Shown here: positions 27,430-37,477 of the stretch, piece after piece
Numbering within the stretch: position 1 is the first letter of the stretch
Layout of the letters: every line of letters starts with the position of its first letter
NCBI RefSeq assembly: GCF_000423705.1
Contig: NZ_AUIM01000011.1
Coordinates: 124,001-188,000, forward strand
Source of the DNA: Stappia stellulata DSM 5886
Lineage (GTDB): Bacteria > Pseudomonadota > Alphaproteobacteria > Rhizobiales > Stappiaceae
Direction of reading: 5' to 3'
DNA length: 64,000 bases
The notes under the pieces: generated by a model
Seen by the model: only the letters and a program-made list of their open reading frames with translations
Database searches by the model: none
What the model was told of the DNA's origin: nothing
Translations under genes and position numbers: made by a program

Positions 27430-28629
27430 TCAGGAGAACCGGCCGCTGAAGCCGGTGATCGCCAGCGGATTGTCGGAGATGGCGGCCTTGTCCGGCGTAT
27501 CGCTGGAAACGCCGCCGGTGAAGGCGTCGAACATGCGCTGCACGAAGCCTTCCGGCAGATCGCGGGTGATGAAGACCAGCCGCGTACGGTGATCGTCGTC
27601 CGGCCATTTCGGCAAGGTCGCGGGCGGATGAAACACATGCTGCACCCCGTGCAGCACCACCGGCCGGTCCGGGTCCTCGGCGATTTTCACGATGCCCTTC
27701 ATGCGCAGGAGCTTCGGCCCATGCGCGGAGCGCAGAAGATCGAGGAACATGTCGAGGCCGCCCGCGGAAATCGCACGCTCGCTCGTCAGCGAAAAGGCGC
27801 GGATGCCGTCGCCATGCCGGTTCACGTCATGTGCGTGATCGTGATGCGCATGAGCGTGATCATGACTTTGGCCGTGGTCGTGCGAATGGTCATGGCCGTG
27901 ATCGCCGCCATAGGCTTCCGCGTTGAGCCAGCGCGCCACATCGGCGGTCTTGGTCGCCGGGTCGTAGAGCCCGGTGGCGATCAGATGCGCCGCGTCCGCC
28001 TCGCCGTTGGCCGCGATGAGGACGGGGGCGGCCGGATTGAGCGCCGCGATGCGCCGGCGTAGCGACGACGCCGGGTCCAGGGCATCGGCACCGTCATCCA
28101 GATCGGTCTTGGTCAGCACGATGCGGTCGGCGACGGCGATCTGCTTTACCGCCTCGTCCTGCGCATCTAGCGTTCCAAGCCCGTTGACCGCATCGACCAG
28201 CGTCACCACGCCGTCGAGCTGATAGCGCATCACCAGATAGGGATGCTGCATCACCGTGTGCAGCACGGGCGCGGGATCCGCGAGACCCGTGGTTTCGATA
28301 ACGACCCGCGACAGGCGCTCGGTCCGGCCGTTGTCGAGCCGGCGCAAGAGGTTTTCCAGCGTTGTCACCAGATCGCCGCGAATGGTGCAGCACAGGCACC
28401 CCGACGACAGTTCGATGATGCCTTCCTCGCCGCCCTCGACGAAGAGATGATCGAGCCCGACCTCGCCGAACTCATTGATGATCACCGCCGCATCCGACAG
28501 CGCCGGATCGCCCAGAAGCCGGTTGAGCAGCGTCGTCTTGCCGGCTCCGAGAAACCCGGTGATCACGGTGAGCGGGATCGGCGGCTTGGGCCCGCGCGCG
28601 GGCTTTTGCAAAGACGATGGCTGCGTCAC
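27430..28629 (-). CDS. CobW/COG0523 family metal-chaperone GTPase, His-rich
   Basis: A 399-residue G3E GTPase. Walker A GFLGAGKTT is at 25-33, the metal-binding CLCC motif at 78-81, and the base-recognition LTKTDLDD near 172. A His/Asp-rich stretch of more than a dozen His (241-272) precedes the CobW C-terminal domain. The family inserts or delivers Zn, Co or Fe to client enzymes; the client here is not known. The start is GTG at 28629 with AAAGGGTG upstream; no ATG is suitably placed. The next gene upstream on the strand is the D,D-carboxypeptidase, 124 bases away. It is convergent with tesB. Confidence 0.9.
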   Translation of the reverse strand: MTQPSSLQKPARGPKPPIPLTVITGFLGAGKTTLLNRLLGDPALSDAAVIINEFGEVGLDHLFVEGGEEGIIELSSGCLCCTIRGDLVTTLENLLRRLDNGRTERLSRVVIETTGLADPAPVLHTVMQHPYLVMRYQLDGVVTLVDAVNGLGTLDAQDEAVKQIAVADRIVLTKTDLDDGADALDPASSLRRRIAALNPAAPVLIAANGEADAAHLIATGLYDPATKTADVARWLNAEAYGGDHGHDHSHDHGQSHDHAHAHHDHAHDVNRHGDGIRAFSLTSERAISAGGLDMFLDLLRSAHGPKLLRMKGIVKIAEDPDRPVVLHGVQHVFHPPATLPKWPDDDHRTRLVFITRDLPEGFVQRMFDAFTGGVSSDTPDKAAISDNPLAITGFSGRFS

Positions 28630-28753
28630 GGGACACCCTTTGTGGGACAGCACAGCGCGGGCGCTGCGGGAAAGCGAATGAAACCGGCGTCGATACGACA
28701 TGCCCGATGCGCTGCCGTCGATCAATCTTTCGGCAGGTAAATTCGGCCCGGAG

Positions 28754-30148
28754 CTACGGACGCGGGTTTTGCAGCGGGATCGGTGCGATGAGCAGCGGCT
28801 CGCCGCGGAAGATCGCTCCCGGTTTCGCCGGCTGTTGCGCGACCGACGCCGCCACGGCCGGCACCCTTGCAAGATCCGCGGCAACGGCCAGAGGCTTGGC
28901 CAACGGCTTGGGCGTGCCAGGAACGAGAACAGGCTCGCCCGCGACGATGCGCGGCGCGACGGCCGTGCGCGGCGCGGCGGTGGAGACCGGAACAGCCTCA
29001 TAGGCGCGGCGGCGCGGCCCGATCACCGTGTCCATCACCTTGGCCCAGTCGGTCTTGCCATCGGCGCGCTTGGGGACAGTCGACGATCCGACCTGACCGC
29101 TCGGACTCGGGGCGGGTGCGGCAACGATGCTGCGGCGGATGCCGCCGCCGTTGAGATCGCCGCGCGCGAAAGACAGGACCGAGGGCGAACGGGTTTTCCT
29201 GGCGAAGGCCGCCATCAGCTCCTCCGCCTTGGGGCGGGAATTGCGCTTGCAGTAGCCGTCCGCCGGCGGCTTGCCGGAGACGCCCGAAAGCTGGTCGACC
29301 GACCGGCCGCCGCGATCCTTGAAACCGGCGTCGATCAGCGCGCGCGCCTTGGCCGCCCGCTCCACGCCCGAGGCCGCCCCCAGGATCACCGCCATCACCG
29401 TGCGTCCGCCACGGGTCGCGGAAACGACGACATTCAGGCCGGAATTGCAGATGTAACCGGTCTTCATCCCGTTGGCGCCCTGTACCCGCAACAGGAACTC
29501 GCGGTTCGCCGAACGCAGCGTCTTCTTGCCGACGCGGATCCCGGCAAAATTGAAATAGGCGCGATGCTCGGGAAACTCGCGCCATACCGCTCGCGCCAGA
29601 ACCGCCAGATCGCGCGCGGACGACACCTGCCGGTTGTCGGGCAGCCCATGCGGATTGACGAAACGCGTCGCGCTCATGCCGAGGCGCCGGGCTTCCGCAT
29701 TCATCAGGCCGATGAAGGCCGGCTCCGAACCGCCGATCGCCTCGGCCACCGCGACGGCGACGTCATTCGCGGATTTTACGATGACCATCTTCAGCGCGCT
29801 CTCCAGCGAGATCCGCGTGCCCGGCTTGAACCCCATCTTGCTGGGCGGTTCGGCATGGGCATTGGCACTGATCGTCACGGCTGACTGAAGGGTCGCCCGG
29901 CCTTCCCGGATCGCCTTGAAGGTCACATAAGCGGTCATCAGCTTGGTGATGGAGGCCGGGTACCACTGGCGCAGGGCCTGCTTCTGGTCGAGCACGGCGC
30001 CGCTGTCCATGTCGACGACAATCCAGGCGCCGATATCGGCGCGCGCCGGAATCGCGGGAAGTGCGAGCATCGCAAGCGCCGCACACAATACGAAATTCCG
30101 CACCGGCCGGAGCGGCGCGAGGAGCGCTGCAGGAACTGATCGCAACAT
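28754..30148 (-). CDS. D-alanyl-D-alanine carboxypeptidase (low-molecular-mass PBP)
   Basis: A 464-residue S11-type peptidase. The Sec signal peptide ends near PAIPARA (residue ~37). Active-site motifs are SITK (Ser nucleophile, ~residue 66), SAN (~125) and KTG (in NGMKTGYICNS, ~225). The C-terminal ~150 residues are Pro/Ala-rich and divergent. It trims the terminal D-Ala of peptidoglycan in the periplasm. Divergent from the urease operon. Confidence 0.93.
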   Translation of the reverse strand: MLRSVPAALLAPLRPVRNFVLCAALAMLALPAIPARADIGAWIVVDMDSGAVLDQKQALRQWYPASITKLMTAYVTFKAIREGRATLQSAVTISANAHAEPPSKMGFKPGTRISLESALKMVIVKSANDVAVAVAEAIGGSEPAFIGLMNAEARRLGMSATRFVNPHGLPDNRQVSSARDLAVLARAVWREFPEHRAYFNFAGIRVGKKTLRSANREFLLRVQGANGMKTGYICNSGLNVVVSATRGGRTVMAVILGAASGVERAAKARALIDAGFKDRGGRSVDQLSGVSGKPPADGYCKRNSRPKAEELMAAFARKTRSPSVLSFARGDLNGGGIRRSIVAAPAPSPSGQVGSSTVPKRADGKTDWAKVMDTVIGPRRRAYEAVPVSTAAPRTAVAPRIVAGEPVLVPGTPKPLAKPLAVAADLARVPAVAASVAQQPAKPGAIFRGEPLLIAPIPLQNPRP

Positions 30149-30276
30149 GCCGTGCCTTCCGTCTTCGATAGGCCGTCTTACCGTTCAAGGACCGTATCTA
30201 ACCGAATCAGCAGCCCGAATGCAAAAAACACCTCGCGGAACGGCAGGTGCACACGGCGAAAGTGGCCGCGGATAAG

Positions 30277-30294
30277 GCAATTGCCCAAAATTGC
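30277..30294. promoter_or_regulatory. Inverted repeat upstream of urease promoter
   Basis: GCAATT (30277-30282), six bases, AATTGC (30289-30294): a perfect dyad about 110 bases upstream of the sigma-54-type promoter, at a distance suited to an activator site. The binding protein is unknown; it is not a match to the NtrC consensus. Confidence 0.4.
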
Positions 30295-30398
30295 GGCATT
30301 CGCGAGGCGCGCGCGCCGTCGCCCGCCGTGAGGACAAAGCCGGCCAGCCCGCCGACGCCCTCGCGGAATGCACGGCTTGCTGCACGGCGTCCGCCGAT

Positions 30399-30414
30399 TG
30401 GCCCCTGTCTTGCA
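30399..30414 (+). promoter_or_regulatory. Sigma-54-type promoter for ureD
   Basis: TGGCCC-CTGTC-TTGCA fits TGGCAC-N5-TTGCW with one mismatch, and keeps GG (30400-30401) and GC (30412-30413) exactly 10 bases apart. Transcription would begin near 30425, ahead of both possible ureD starts. Urease operons are often nitrogen-controlled through RpoN/NtrC. Confidence 0.6.
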
Positions 30415-30500
30415 ATGACTTGAGGAAAACGGAACCAGGACGACACGGCCACATGTCTCACGTTTCCAGAACACTCCAGAATGCGAGCGGATTCCCATCG

Positions 30501-31352
30501 ATGACGATAGACCCCGCCTTCTCCACCAGTCCGAATCCTCTCGGCCTGCAACGGGTCACGGGCCGTGCCCGGATCCGGTTCCAGAAGACAGGCGATACGG
30601 TGCGGCTGCGCGATCTCGACCAGAGCGGCTCGGCCAAGGTGCGCCTCCCCAAGACCCACGGCGACGCACCGGTGGCCGTTTTCCTCAACACCGCGGGCGG
30701 TCTCACCGGCGGCGACCGGCTGGAGTATGAGGCGGAAGTCGGTGAAGACGCCCAGGCCGTGATCACCACGCAGGCGGCGGAGCGCATCTACCGCAGCCAG
30801 GACGGGCCGGCGGAGGTGCAGGGCACGGTCAGGGTGGACGCCGGCGGCCTGGTCGAATGGCTGCCGCAGGAAACGATCCTCTTCGACAAGGCGGCCCTGA
30901 CCCGTGCGCTCGCCGTCGATCTGGAAGGCGACGCCCGTCTTCTGGCGGTGGAAAGCGTCGTGCTCGGCCGCGAGGCCATGGGCGAGGATGTCCACGCCGT
31001 CTCCTTTCGCGACCGCTGGCGCATTCGCCGCAACGGGCAGCTCGTCTTCGCCGACGAGGCGCGTATCAGCGGCGATGCGACGGATATTCTTGCAGGCTCC
31101 GCGACGGCTGCAGGCGGGCGGGCGTTCGCGACGCTGGTCGACTGTCGCGAGAACGCGCAAGCCGACATCGAACGCGCGCGGGACGCGGTCGCCGGCATTC
31201 GCCGCGACGGTCTGAACGCCGGCGTCAGCGCTCGTACCGGCTTGCTCATCTTCCGCTTCGTCGCGGAAAACGGGCAAATCCTGCGCAGCGGGCTGATGGC
31301 GCTGCTCGAGGTCTGGCGGGACACGCGGCTGCCACGCACATGGTATTGCTAG
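30501..31352 (+). CDS. ureD: Urease accessory protein UreD
   Basis: A 283-residue UreD (UreH). It has the family start [13 protein letters not shown], the [20 protein letters not shown] core and [13 protein letters not shown]. UreD binds apo-urease first and, with UreF and UreG, delivers nickel through an internal tunnel. ATG 30501 is chosen because homology begins just after it; an in-frame ATG at 30453 with AGGA 12 bases upstream would add 16 residues and cannot be excluded. First gene of ureDAB-lprI-ureC-gst-ureEFG. Confidence 0.92.
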   Translation: MTIDPAFSTSPNPLGLQRVTGRARIRFQKTGDTVRLRDLDQSGSAKVRLPKTHGDAPVAVFLNTAGGLTGGDRLEYEAEVGEDAQAVITTQAAERIYRSQDGPAEVQGTVRVDAGGLVEWLPQETILFDKAALTRALAVDLEGDARLLAVESVVLGREAMGEDVHAVSFRDRWRIRRNGQLVFADEARISGDATDILAGSATAAGGRAFATLVDCRENAQADIERARDAVAGIRRDGLNAGVSARTGLLIFRFVAENGQILRSGLMALLEVWRDTRLPRTWYC

Positions 31353-31413
31353 ATATCGCAGGACGAGCCGTTTCGTCGGCTTCACGACAGGACAAGGGGT
31401 TGGGGACCGCCAG

Positions 31414-31716
31414 ATGAAACTGACACCGCGGGAAAAGGACAAGCTGCTCGTGGCGATGGCCGCCGAGGTCGCGCGCAAGCGGCTTGAACGGGGCGTCAAG
31501 CTCAACCACCCCGAGGCCATCGCCCTGATCACCGACTTCGTCGTCGAGGGCGCGCGCGACGGGCGCAGCGTCGCGGAAATGATGAGCGCGGGCGCGACGG
31601 TACTCACCCGCGACCAGGTAATGGACGGCGTCGCGGAGATGATCCACGATGTGCAGGTCGAGGCGACCTTTCCCGACGGCACCAAGCTCGTCACCGTTCA
31701 CCAACCGATCCGTTGA
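31414..31716 (+). CDS. ureA: Urease subunit gamma
   Basis: A 100-residue UreA with the canonical [20 protein letters not shown] start, [13 protein letters not shown] and [16 protein letters not shown]. It is a structural subunit of the (alpha-beta-gamma)3 enzyme in the cytoplasm. GGGGA lies upstream of the ATG. Separate ureA and ureB genes are the usual bacterial form; no fusion is seen here. Confidence 0.98.
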   Translation: MKLTPREKDKLLVAMAAEVARKRLERGVKLNHPEAIALITDFVVEGARDGRSVAEMMSAGATVLTRDQVMDGVAEMIHDVQVEATFPDGTKLVTVHQPIR

Positions 31717-31726
31717 GGACGCCGCC

Positions 31727-32032
31727 ATGATCCCTGGAGAAGTCTTTCCCGCCGACGGCGAGATCGAATTGAACGCCGGACGGCCCACGCTCGAGATCGA
31801 CGTCGCCAACACCGGCGACCGGCCGGTGCAGGTCGGCTCGCACTATCATTTCGCCGAAACCAATCCGGCGCTCGCCTTCGACCGGGCGGCCGCACACGGG
31901 CTCAGACTGGACATTCCCGCCGGGACCGCGATCCGCTTCGAGCCGGGCCAGACACGCCCGGTCATTCTTGTTCCCTTCGCCGGAGACCGAACCGTCTACG
32001 GCTTCAATGCAAAGGTTATGGGACCGCTATGA
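31727..32032 (+). CDS. ureB: Urease subunit beta
   Basis: A 101-residue Ure[20 protein letters not shown] start, [19 protein letters not shown] and the [17 protein letters not shown] beta-core. It contacts the flap over the alpha-subunit active site. ATG 31727 gives the standard start; upstream codons overlap ureA in another frame. Ends with a 4-base overlap (ATGA) onto the lprI-like gene. Confidence 0.98.
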   Translation: MIPGEVFPADGEIELNAGRPTLEIDVANTGDRPVQVGSHYHFAETNPALAFDRAAAHGLRLDIPAGTAIRFEPGQTRPVILVPFAGDRTVYGFNAKVMGPL

Positions 32033-32454
32033 TGCAGACATTCATTCGATTGCCGCTGGTCGCTCTTGGCCTTGGGCTGTTCGCCTCCTCCACCGCGCAG
32101 GCCCAGGAGGTGGATTGCTCCGATCCGGTCACGCAGATGGAAATGACCTATTGCGCGGAACAGGACTGGCAGGCGGCCGACAAGGAGCTGAACGCGGCCT
32201 ACGGCCGGGCCATGGCGTCGATGAAGCGCATGGACGCGGATCTCGCCGACAGTCCGGCCCTCGCGGGCGCTGCAGAGGCCCTGCGCGAGGCCCAGCGCGC
32301 CTGGATCCCCTATCGCGACGCCGCCTGCGCCGCCTATGGCTTCCAGGCCCGTGGCGGCACGATGGAGCCCATGCTGATCTACCAGTGCCGCGCCGATCTC
32401 ACCGGTCAACGCACCCGCGAACTCGATGACCTCGCCGGCGGTCTCGGCAACTGA
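32029..32454 (+). CDS. LprI/DUF1311 family periplasmic protein inside the urease operon
   Basis: A 141-residue secreted protein. Its signal peptide (1-25) ends at AQAQ, and the mature part has the DUF1311/LprI pattern: cysteines in [18 protein letters not shown], [12 protein letters not shown], and [19 protein letters not shown] with the last Cys in LIYQCR. Four cysteines probably make two disulfides. Related proteins inhibit lysozyme, but no direct role in urease is known. Translationally coupled to ureB by ATGA. Confidence 0.85.
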   Translation: MMQTFIRLPLVALGLGLFASSTAQAQEVDCSDPVTQMEMTYCAEQDWQAADKELNAAYGRAMASMKRMDADLADSPALAGAAEALREAQRAWIPYRDAACAAYGFQARGGTMEPMLIYQCRADLTGQRTRELDDLAGGLGN

Positions 32455-32493
32455 GCATCGCCGAGACAAGCGCCGCACCGTCTGGAGACCCCG

Positions 32494-34206
<1,713 letters not shown>

Positions 34207-34245
34207 GGTCCGCGAGACACAACCGGGGATCGGGAGACACAACAT

Positions 34246-34854
34246 ATGTACACGGTGATCGGCTTTCCGCGCACACGCGCGATGCGCGTGATGTGGACGC
34301 TCGAGGAGCTTGGCCAGGGGTATGACCTGGTGCCGGCCATGCCGCAGAGCGACGAGGTGCGGGCACTCAATCCGCTTGGCAAGGTGCCGGTCCTGAAGGA
34401 CGACGCGCATGTGCTGACCGATTCCGTCGCGATCTGCCAGTATCTCGCCGACAAGCATGGCGCGTTGACCTTTGCCGCGGGCACGCCGGAACGCGCGCAT
34501 CAGGATGCGGCCACGCAGTTTACCGTCGACGAGGTGGAAGGCGCGCTTTGGACGGCGGCGAAGAACAGCTTCATCCATCCGGAAGAGCTGCGCGTGCCGG
34601 AGATCAAGCGCGTCTGCGCGGCGGAATTCGCAACCGCGATGCAGCGGCTCGAGGTCATGATCGGCGACGGCCCCTATGTGATGGGCGAGACGTTCACGGT
34701 GCCCGACATCCTGCTCGGCCATGCCGCCGGCTGGGCGCGGGCGGCGAAATTCGACGTGCCGGAGACCGGCCCCGTCGCCGATTACTTCGCCCGCGTCACG
34801 ACGCGTCCCGCCTTCAAGGCGGCACTCCTGCGCGGCAAGGACGCCGACGCATGA
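34246..34854 (+). CDS. Glutathione S-transferase family protein inside the urease operon
   Basis: A 202-residue GST. The thioredoxin-like N-terminal domain (1-75) has FPRTRAMRVMWTLEEL, the cis-Pro region LGKVPVLKDD and DSVAICQYLAD (gamma-Glu binding); the all-alpha C-terminal domain contains GETFTVPDILLGHAAGWAR with the N-capping Asp. No catalytic Cys is seen in the CxxC position; Ser/Thr or Arg may act. Its presence between ureC and ureE is unusual and its link to urease is unknown; possibly only co-transcription. Overlaps ureE by ATGA. Confidence 0.9.
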   Translation: MYTVIGFPRTRAMRVMWTLEELGQGYDLVPAMPQSDEVRALNPLGKVPVLKDDAHVLTDSVAICQYLADKHGALTFAAGTPERAHQDAATQFTVDEVEGALWTAAKNSFIHPEELRVPEIKRVCAAEFATAMQRLEVMIGDGPYVMGETFTVPDILLGHAAGWARAAKFDVPETGPVADYFARVTTRPAFKAALLRGKDADA

Positions 34855-35366
34855 TCCGTGTCGCCGAAATCCTGCCGGCCGGAAGCTGGGAGGGCGCACC
34901 CGACGACAGCGTGGTGCTCGACCGGGAAGACCGCCACCGGCGCCGTGCGGTGCTCGATGGCGCACGCGGAACGCAGGTGCTTCTCGACCTGCCGAAGGCT
35001 GTCCAGCTGCGCCATGGCGACGGCTTGAAACTTGAGGACGGGCGCCTCGTCGCGATCCTCGCCGCCGCCGAGGAGCTGGTGGAGATCGAGGCCGACGGGT
35101 TCGACGCGCTTCTCAGGATCGCCTGGCATCTCGGCAACCGCCACCTGCCGACGCAGCTCGTCCCCGGCGCATTGCGCATTCGCCGCGATCACGTCATCGA
35201 GGACATGGTGACCCGCCTCGGCGGGCGCATGAGCGTGATGACCGCGCCCTTCGATCCGGAAGGCGGCGCCTATGGTCACGGCACGGTGCAGGGTCACGAC
35301 CATCCTCATGACCACGGACACGGGCATGACCACGCGCATGGGCAGCCCCATTCCCATGACCACTAA
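34851..35366 (+). CDS. ureE: Urease accessory protein UreE with His-rich tail
   Basis: A 171-residue nickel metallochaperone. It has an N-terminal peptide-binding domain, then the metal-binding domain with IAWHLGNRHLPTQL (the interfacial His) and the typical DHVIEDMVTRLG. The last ~30 residues contain more than ten His in HxH patterns (from about residue 144), a nickel reservoir typical of long-tail UreE. Starts inside the gst stop (ATGA) and overlaps ureF by 11 bases. Confidence 0.95.
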   Translation: MIRVAEILPAGSWEGAPDDSVVLDREDRHRRRAVLDGARGTQVLLDLPKAVQLRHGDGLKLEDGRLVAILAAAEELVEIEADGFDALLRIAWHLGNRHLPTQLVPGALRIRRDHVIEDMVTRLGGRMSVMTAPFDPEGGAYGHGTVQGHDHPHDHGHGHDHAHGQPHSHDH

Positions 35367-36087
35367 CGTCGCCCTGTCCCCGCAAGCGCTGCATGCGTTG
35401 CTCGCCTGGATGTCGCCGGCCTTTCCCGTCGGCGCCTATACCTACAGCCACGGGCTGGAATGGGCGGTGGAGGAGGGCACGGTGCATGACGCGGCGAGCC
35501 TTGAAGCCTGGCTCGGCGATGTCCTGCACCATGGCGCGGGGCGCTCGGATGCCATCCTGTTGGCGCGCGCTATGGACGCGGCGACGGCCGGCGATGCATC
35601 CGCCTTTCGCGATCTGCTCGAGCTGTCGCTTGCGCTGCAGCCCTCCGCCGAGCGCTTCCTGGAGGCCAGCGCCCAGGGCGGCGCCTTCATCGCCGCCGTG
35701 CGCGATGCCTGGCCGGCCCCACAAGACTGCCCGGCTGCGGCCCTCTTCGACCAGCTGACAGCCGGGTCCGAGGCAATCGCGCGCGGCGGCTGGAGCTATC
35801 CGCTCGCCGTGGCGCTCGCCGCCAGCGCCCATGCGATGCCGGCCGCACCGGTCGCCGGCGCCTATCTGCATGCCCTCGCCGCCAATCTGGTCTCGGCGGC
35901 GGTGCGCGCGGTGCCGCTCGGCCAGACCGACGGCCAGCGCGTGATCCATGCGCTCGGTCCCGCGATCGCGGCCCTTGCCGACGAGGCACTCGACAGCGGC
36001 CTCGACGACATCGGCGGCTGCGCCTTTCTCGTCGACATCGCCTCGATGAACCACGAAACCCAGTACACGCGGCTGTTTCGCTCGTGA
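35356..36087 (+). CDS. ureF: Urease accessory protein UreF
   Basis: A 243-residue all-helical UreF. LLAWMSPAFPVGAYTYSHGLEWAVEEG is cited here by its conserved core PVGAYTYSHGLE near residue 25; the C-terminus has DIGGCAFLVDIASMNHETQYTRLF, with key residues SMNHETQYTRLF. It bridges UreD and UreG and gates GTP-dependent nickel insertion. ATG 35356 lies within the end of ureE, implying translational coupling. Confidence 0.95.
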   Translation: MTTNVALSPQALHALLAWMSPAFPVGAYTYSHGLEWAVEEGTVHDAASLEAWLGDVLHHGAGRSDAILLARAMDAATAGDASAFRDLLELSLALQPSAERFLEASAQGGAFIAAVRDAWPAPQDCPAAALFDQLTAGSEAIARGGWSYPLAVALAASAHAMPAAPVAGAYLHALAANLVSAAVRAVPLGQTDGQRVIHALGPAIAALADEALDSGLDDIGGCAFLVDIASMNHETQYTRLFRS

Positions 36088-36143
36088 CGTCACGCAGAAA
36101 CGGCCTGCCTTCCCTCATCGGACACAACGCGGAGACCGGATAG

Positions 36144-36776
36144 ATGGCATCCCTGAACGGCCCCTTGCGCGTCGGCATCGGCGGCCCCGTCGGCTCGGGC
36201 AAGACGGCGCTGATGGACGCGCTTTGCAAGAAGCTGCGCGATACCTTCGAGATCGCGGCGATCACCAACGACATCTACACCAAGGAAGACGCGGAGTTCC
36301 TGACCCGCTCGGGCGCGCTGGACGCCGCGCGCATTCGCGGCGTGGAGACCGGCGGCTGCCCGCACACCGCGATCCGCGAGGACGCCTCGATCAATCTCGC
36401 CGCCGTCGCCGACCTGGAAGCCGCCTTCCCCGCCCTCGACCTGATCCTGATCGAATCCGGCGGCGACAATCTCGCCGCGACCTTCTCGCCGGAGCTTGCC
36501 GATCTCACGATCTACGTCATCGACGTCTCCGCCGGCGACAAGATCCCGCGCAAAGGGGGGCCCGGCATCACCCGCTCCGATCTTTTGGTCATCAACAAGA
36601 CCGACCTCGCGCCACTGGTCGGCGCCTCGCTGGACGTCATGGACCGCGATGCACGCATGATGCGCCGCGAGCGCCCCTTCGTCTTCACCAACGTGAAGAC
36701 CGGCAGCGGCGTCGACGACGTCCTCGCCTTTCTGCTGAAGCGCGGGGGACTGCGGAAAACGGACCCCACCGGCTGA
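36144..36776 (+). CDS. ureG: Urease accessory GTPase UreG
   Basis: A 210-residue SIMIBI GTPase. P-loop [16 protein letters not shown] is at about 13-28, the nickel-binding CPH motif is in [15 protein letters not shown] (~72), and [11 protein letters not shown] gives base specificity. It delivers Ni(II) from UreE to the UreDF-apourease complex. The last urease gene of the operon; an 18-base palindrome (36781-36798) follows. Confidence 0.98.
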   Translation: MASLNGPLRVGIGGPVGSGKTALMDALCKKLRDTFEIAAITNDIYTKEDAEFLTRSGALDAARIRGVETGGCPHTAIREDASINLAAVADLEAAFPALDLILIESGGDNLAATFSPELADLTIYVIDVSAGDKIPRKGGPGITRSDLLVINKTDLAPLVGASLDVMDRDARMMRRERPFVFTNVKTGSGVDDVLAFLLKRGGLRKTDPTG

Positions 36777-36780
36777 GCGC

Positions 36781-36798
36781 GCGCCGGCATGCCGGCGC
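36781..36798. repeat. 18-base perfect palindrome after ureG
   Basis: GCGCCGGCATGCCGGCGC equals its own reverse complement. No T-run follows, so it is at best a factor-dependent or RNA-stabilising stem at the end of the urease transcript. Confidence 0.6.
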
Positions 36799-36908
36799 AC
36801 GGCGGCCTCGCCCACAGGGAAAAGGCGACTGACAATGACTGCGACCTTCCCCGGCGAACGGATTGCGCTATAGGTTTGCACGCAAACGGCCGACGGGAGA
36901 CATGCGCG

Positions 36909-37307
36909 ATGATGCTGGACGGGATCAATCTGCTTGCGGTGCTGGCGGCAGCCATCGCCTCCTTCGTCGCCGGCGCGGCCTGGTACGGCGCGCTCGGCAC
37001 GCCATGGATGCGCGCGGCCGGACTGACCAAGGAACAGACCCGCCCCTCCGCGCTGCTCTTCGCCGGCACCTTCTTCTGCCAGCTGCTGATGGCCTTCGTC
37101 TTCGCCGGCCTTATCTATCACGCAGGTCCTGTGACGGTGTCCAACGGCCTGCTTTCGGCCGCCCTCGTCTGGGTCGGACTGATCGCCACCAGCCTGATCG
37201 TCAACCACCGGTATCAGGGGCGTCCCTGGTCTCTCACCCTGATCGACGGCGGCCACTGGCTGGCGGTTCTCCTCGTTCAGGGCGCGGTCATCGGCGCGGT
37301 CGGTTGA
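36909..37307 (+). CDS. DUF1761 family membrane protein
   Basis: A 132-residue protein with four hydrophobic segments. LLAVLAAAIASFVAGAAWYGALGTPWMRA (core GAAWYGALGTPWMRA) and the C-terminal DGGHWLAVLLVQGAVIG match DUF1761, a small membrane family of unknown function. ATG 36909 (or the adjacent ATG 36912) follows GGGAGA; upstream codons look non-coding. It lies between ureG and acs without overlap. Confidence 0.82.
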   Translation: MMLDGINLLAVLAAAIASFVAGAAWYGALGTPWMRAAGLTKEQTRPSALLFAGTFFCQLLMAFVFAGLIYHAGPVTVSNGLLSAALVWVGLIATSLIVNHRYQGRPWSLTLIDGGHWLAVLLVQGAVIGAVG

Positions 37308-37342
37308 TCGTCCTTCGGGGGGCTTTTCGGACCAAAGACTTA

Positions 37343-37355
37343 TGGGATAATCCCA
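37343..37355. promoter_or_regulatory. Palindrome upstream of acs
   Basis: TGGGATAATCCCA is a perfect 13-base dyad 122 bases upstream of the acs ATG, the only strong dyad in the acs leader. A regulator site is possible; the protein is unknown. Confidence 0.4.
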
Positions 37356-37477
37356 AGCCTACGAAAGAACGACGGCTGCCCAGTGGACGGCCCGGCCCCT
37401 CATCCCCATAATGCGCGGCATTCGCAAGCACCGCACCCGCGAACGTGCGGGGCACATGACATTTTGGGAGGGTCCGT

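Larger units (their letters stand above)
30149..30500. other. Regulatory region upstream of the urease operon
   Basis: This 352-base gap has no gene but contains regulatory-looking elements: an inverted repeat at 30277-30294, two direct TGCACGG copies separated by CTTGC (about 30370-30388), and a sigma-54-type promoter at 30399-30414. Confidence 0.5.

Noticed and set aside
36789-36908. Longer N-terminus for the DUF1761 protein
   Set aside because: The extension is charged and unlike the family; the ATG pair at 36909/36912 has GGGAGA upstream and starts just before the first helix.
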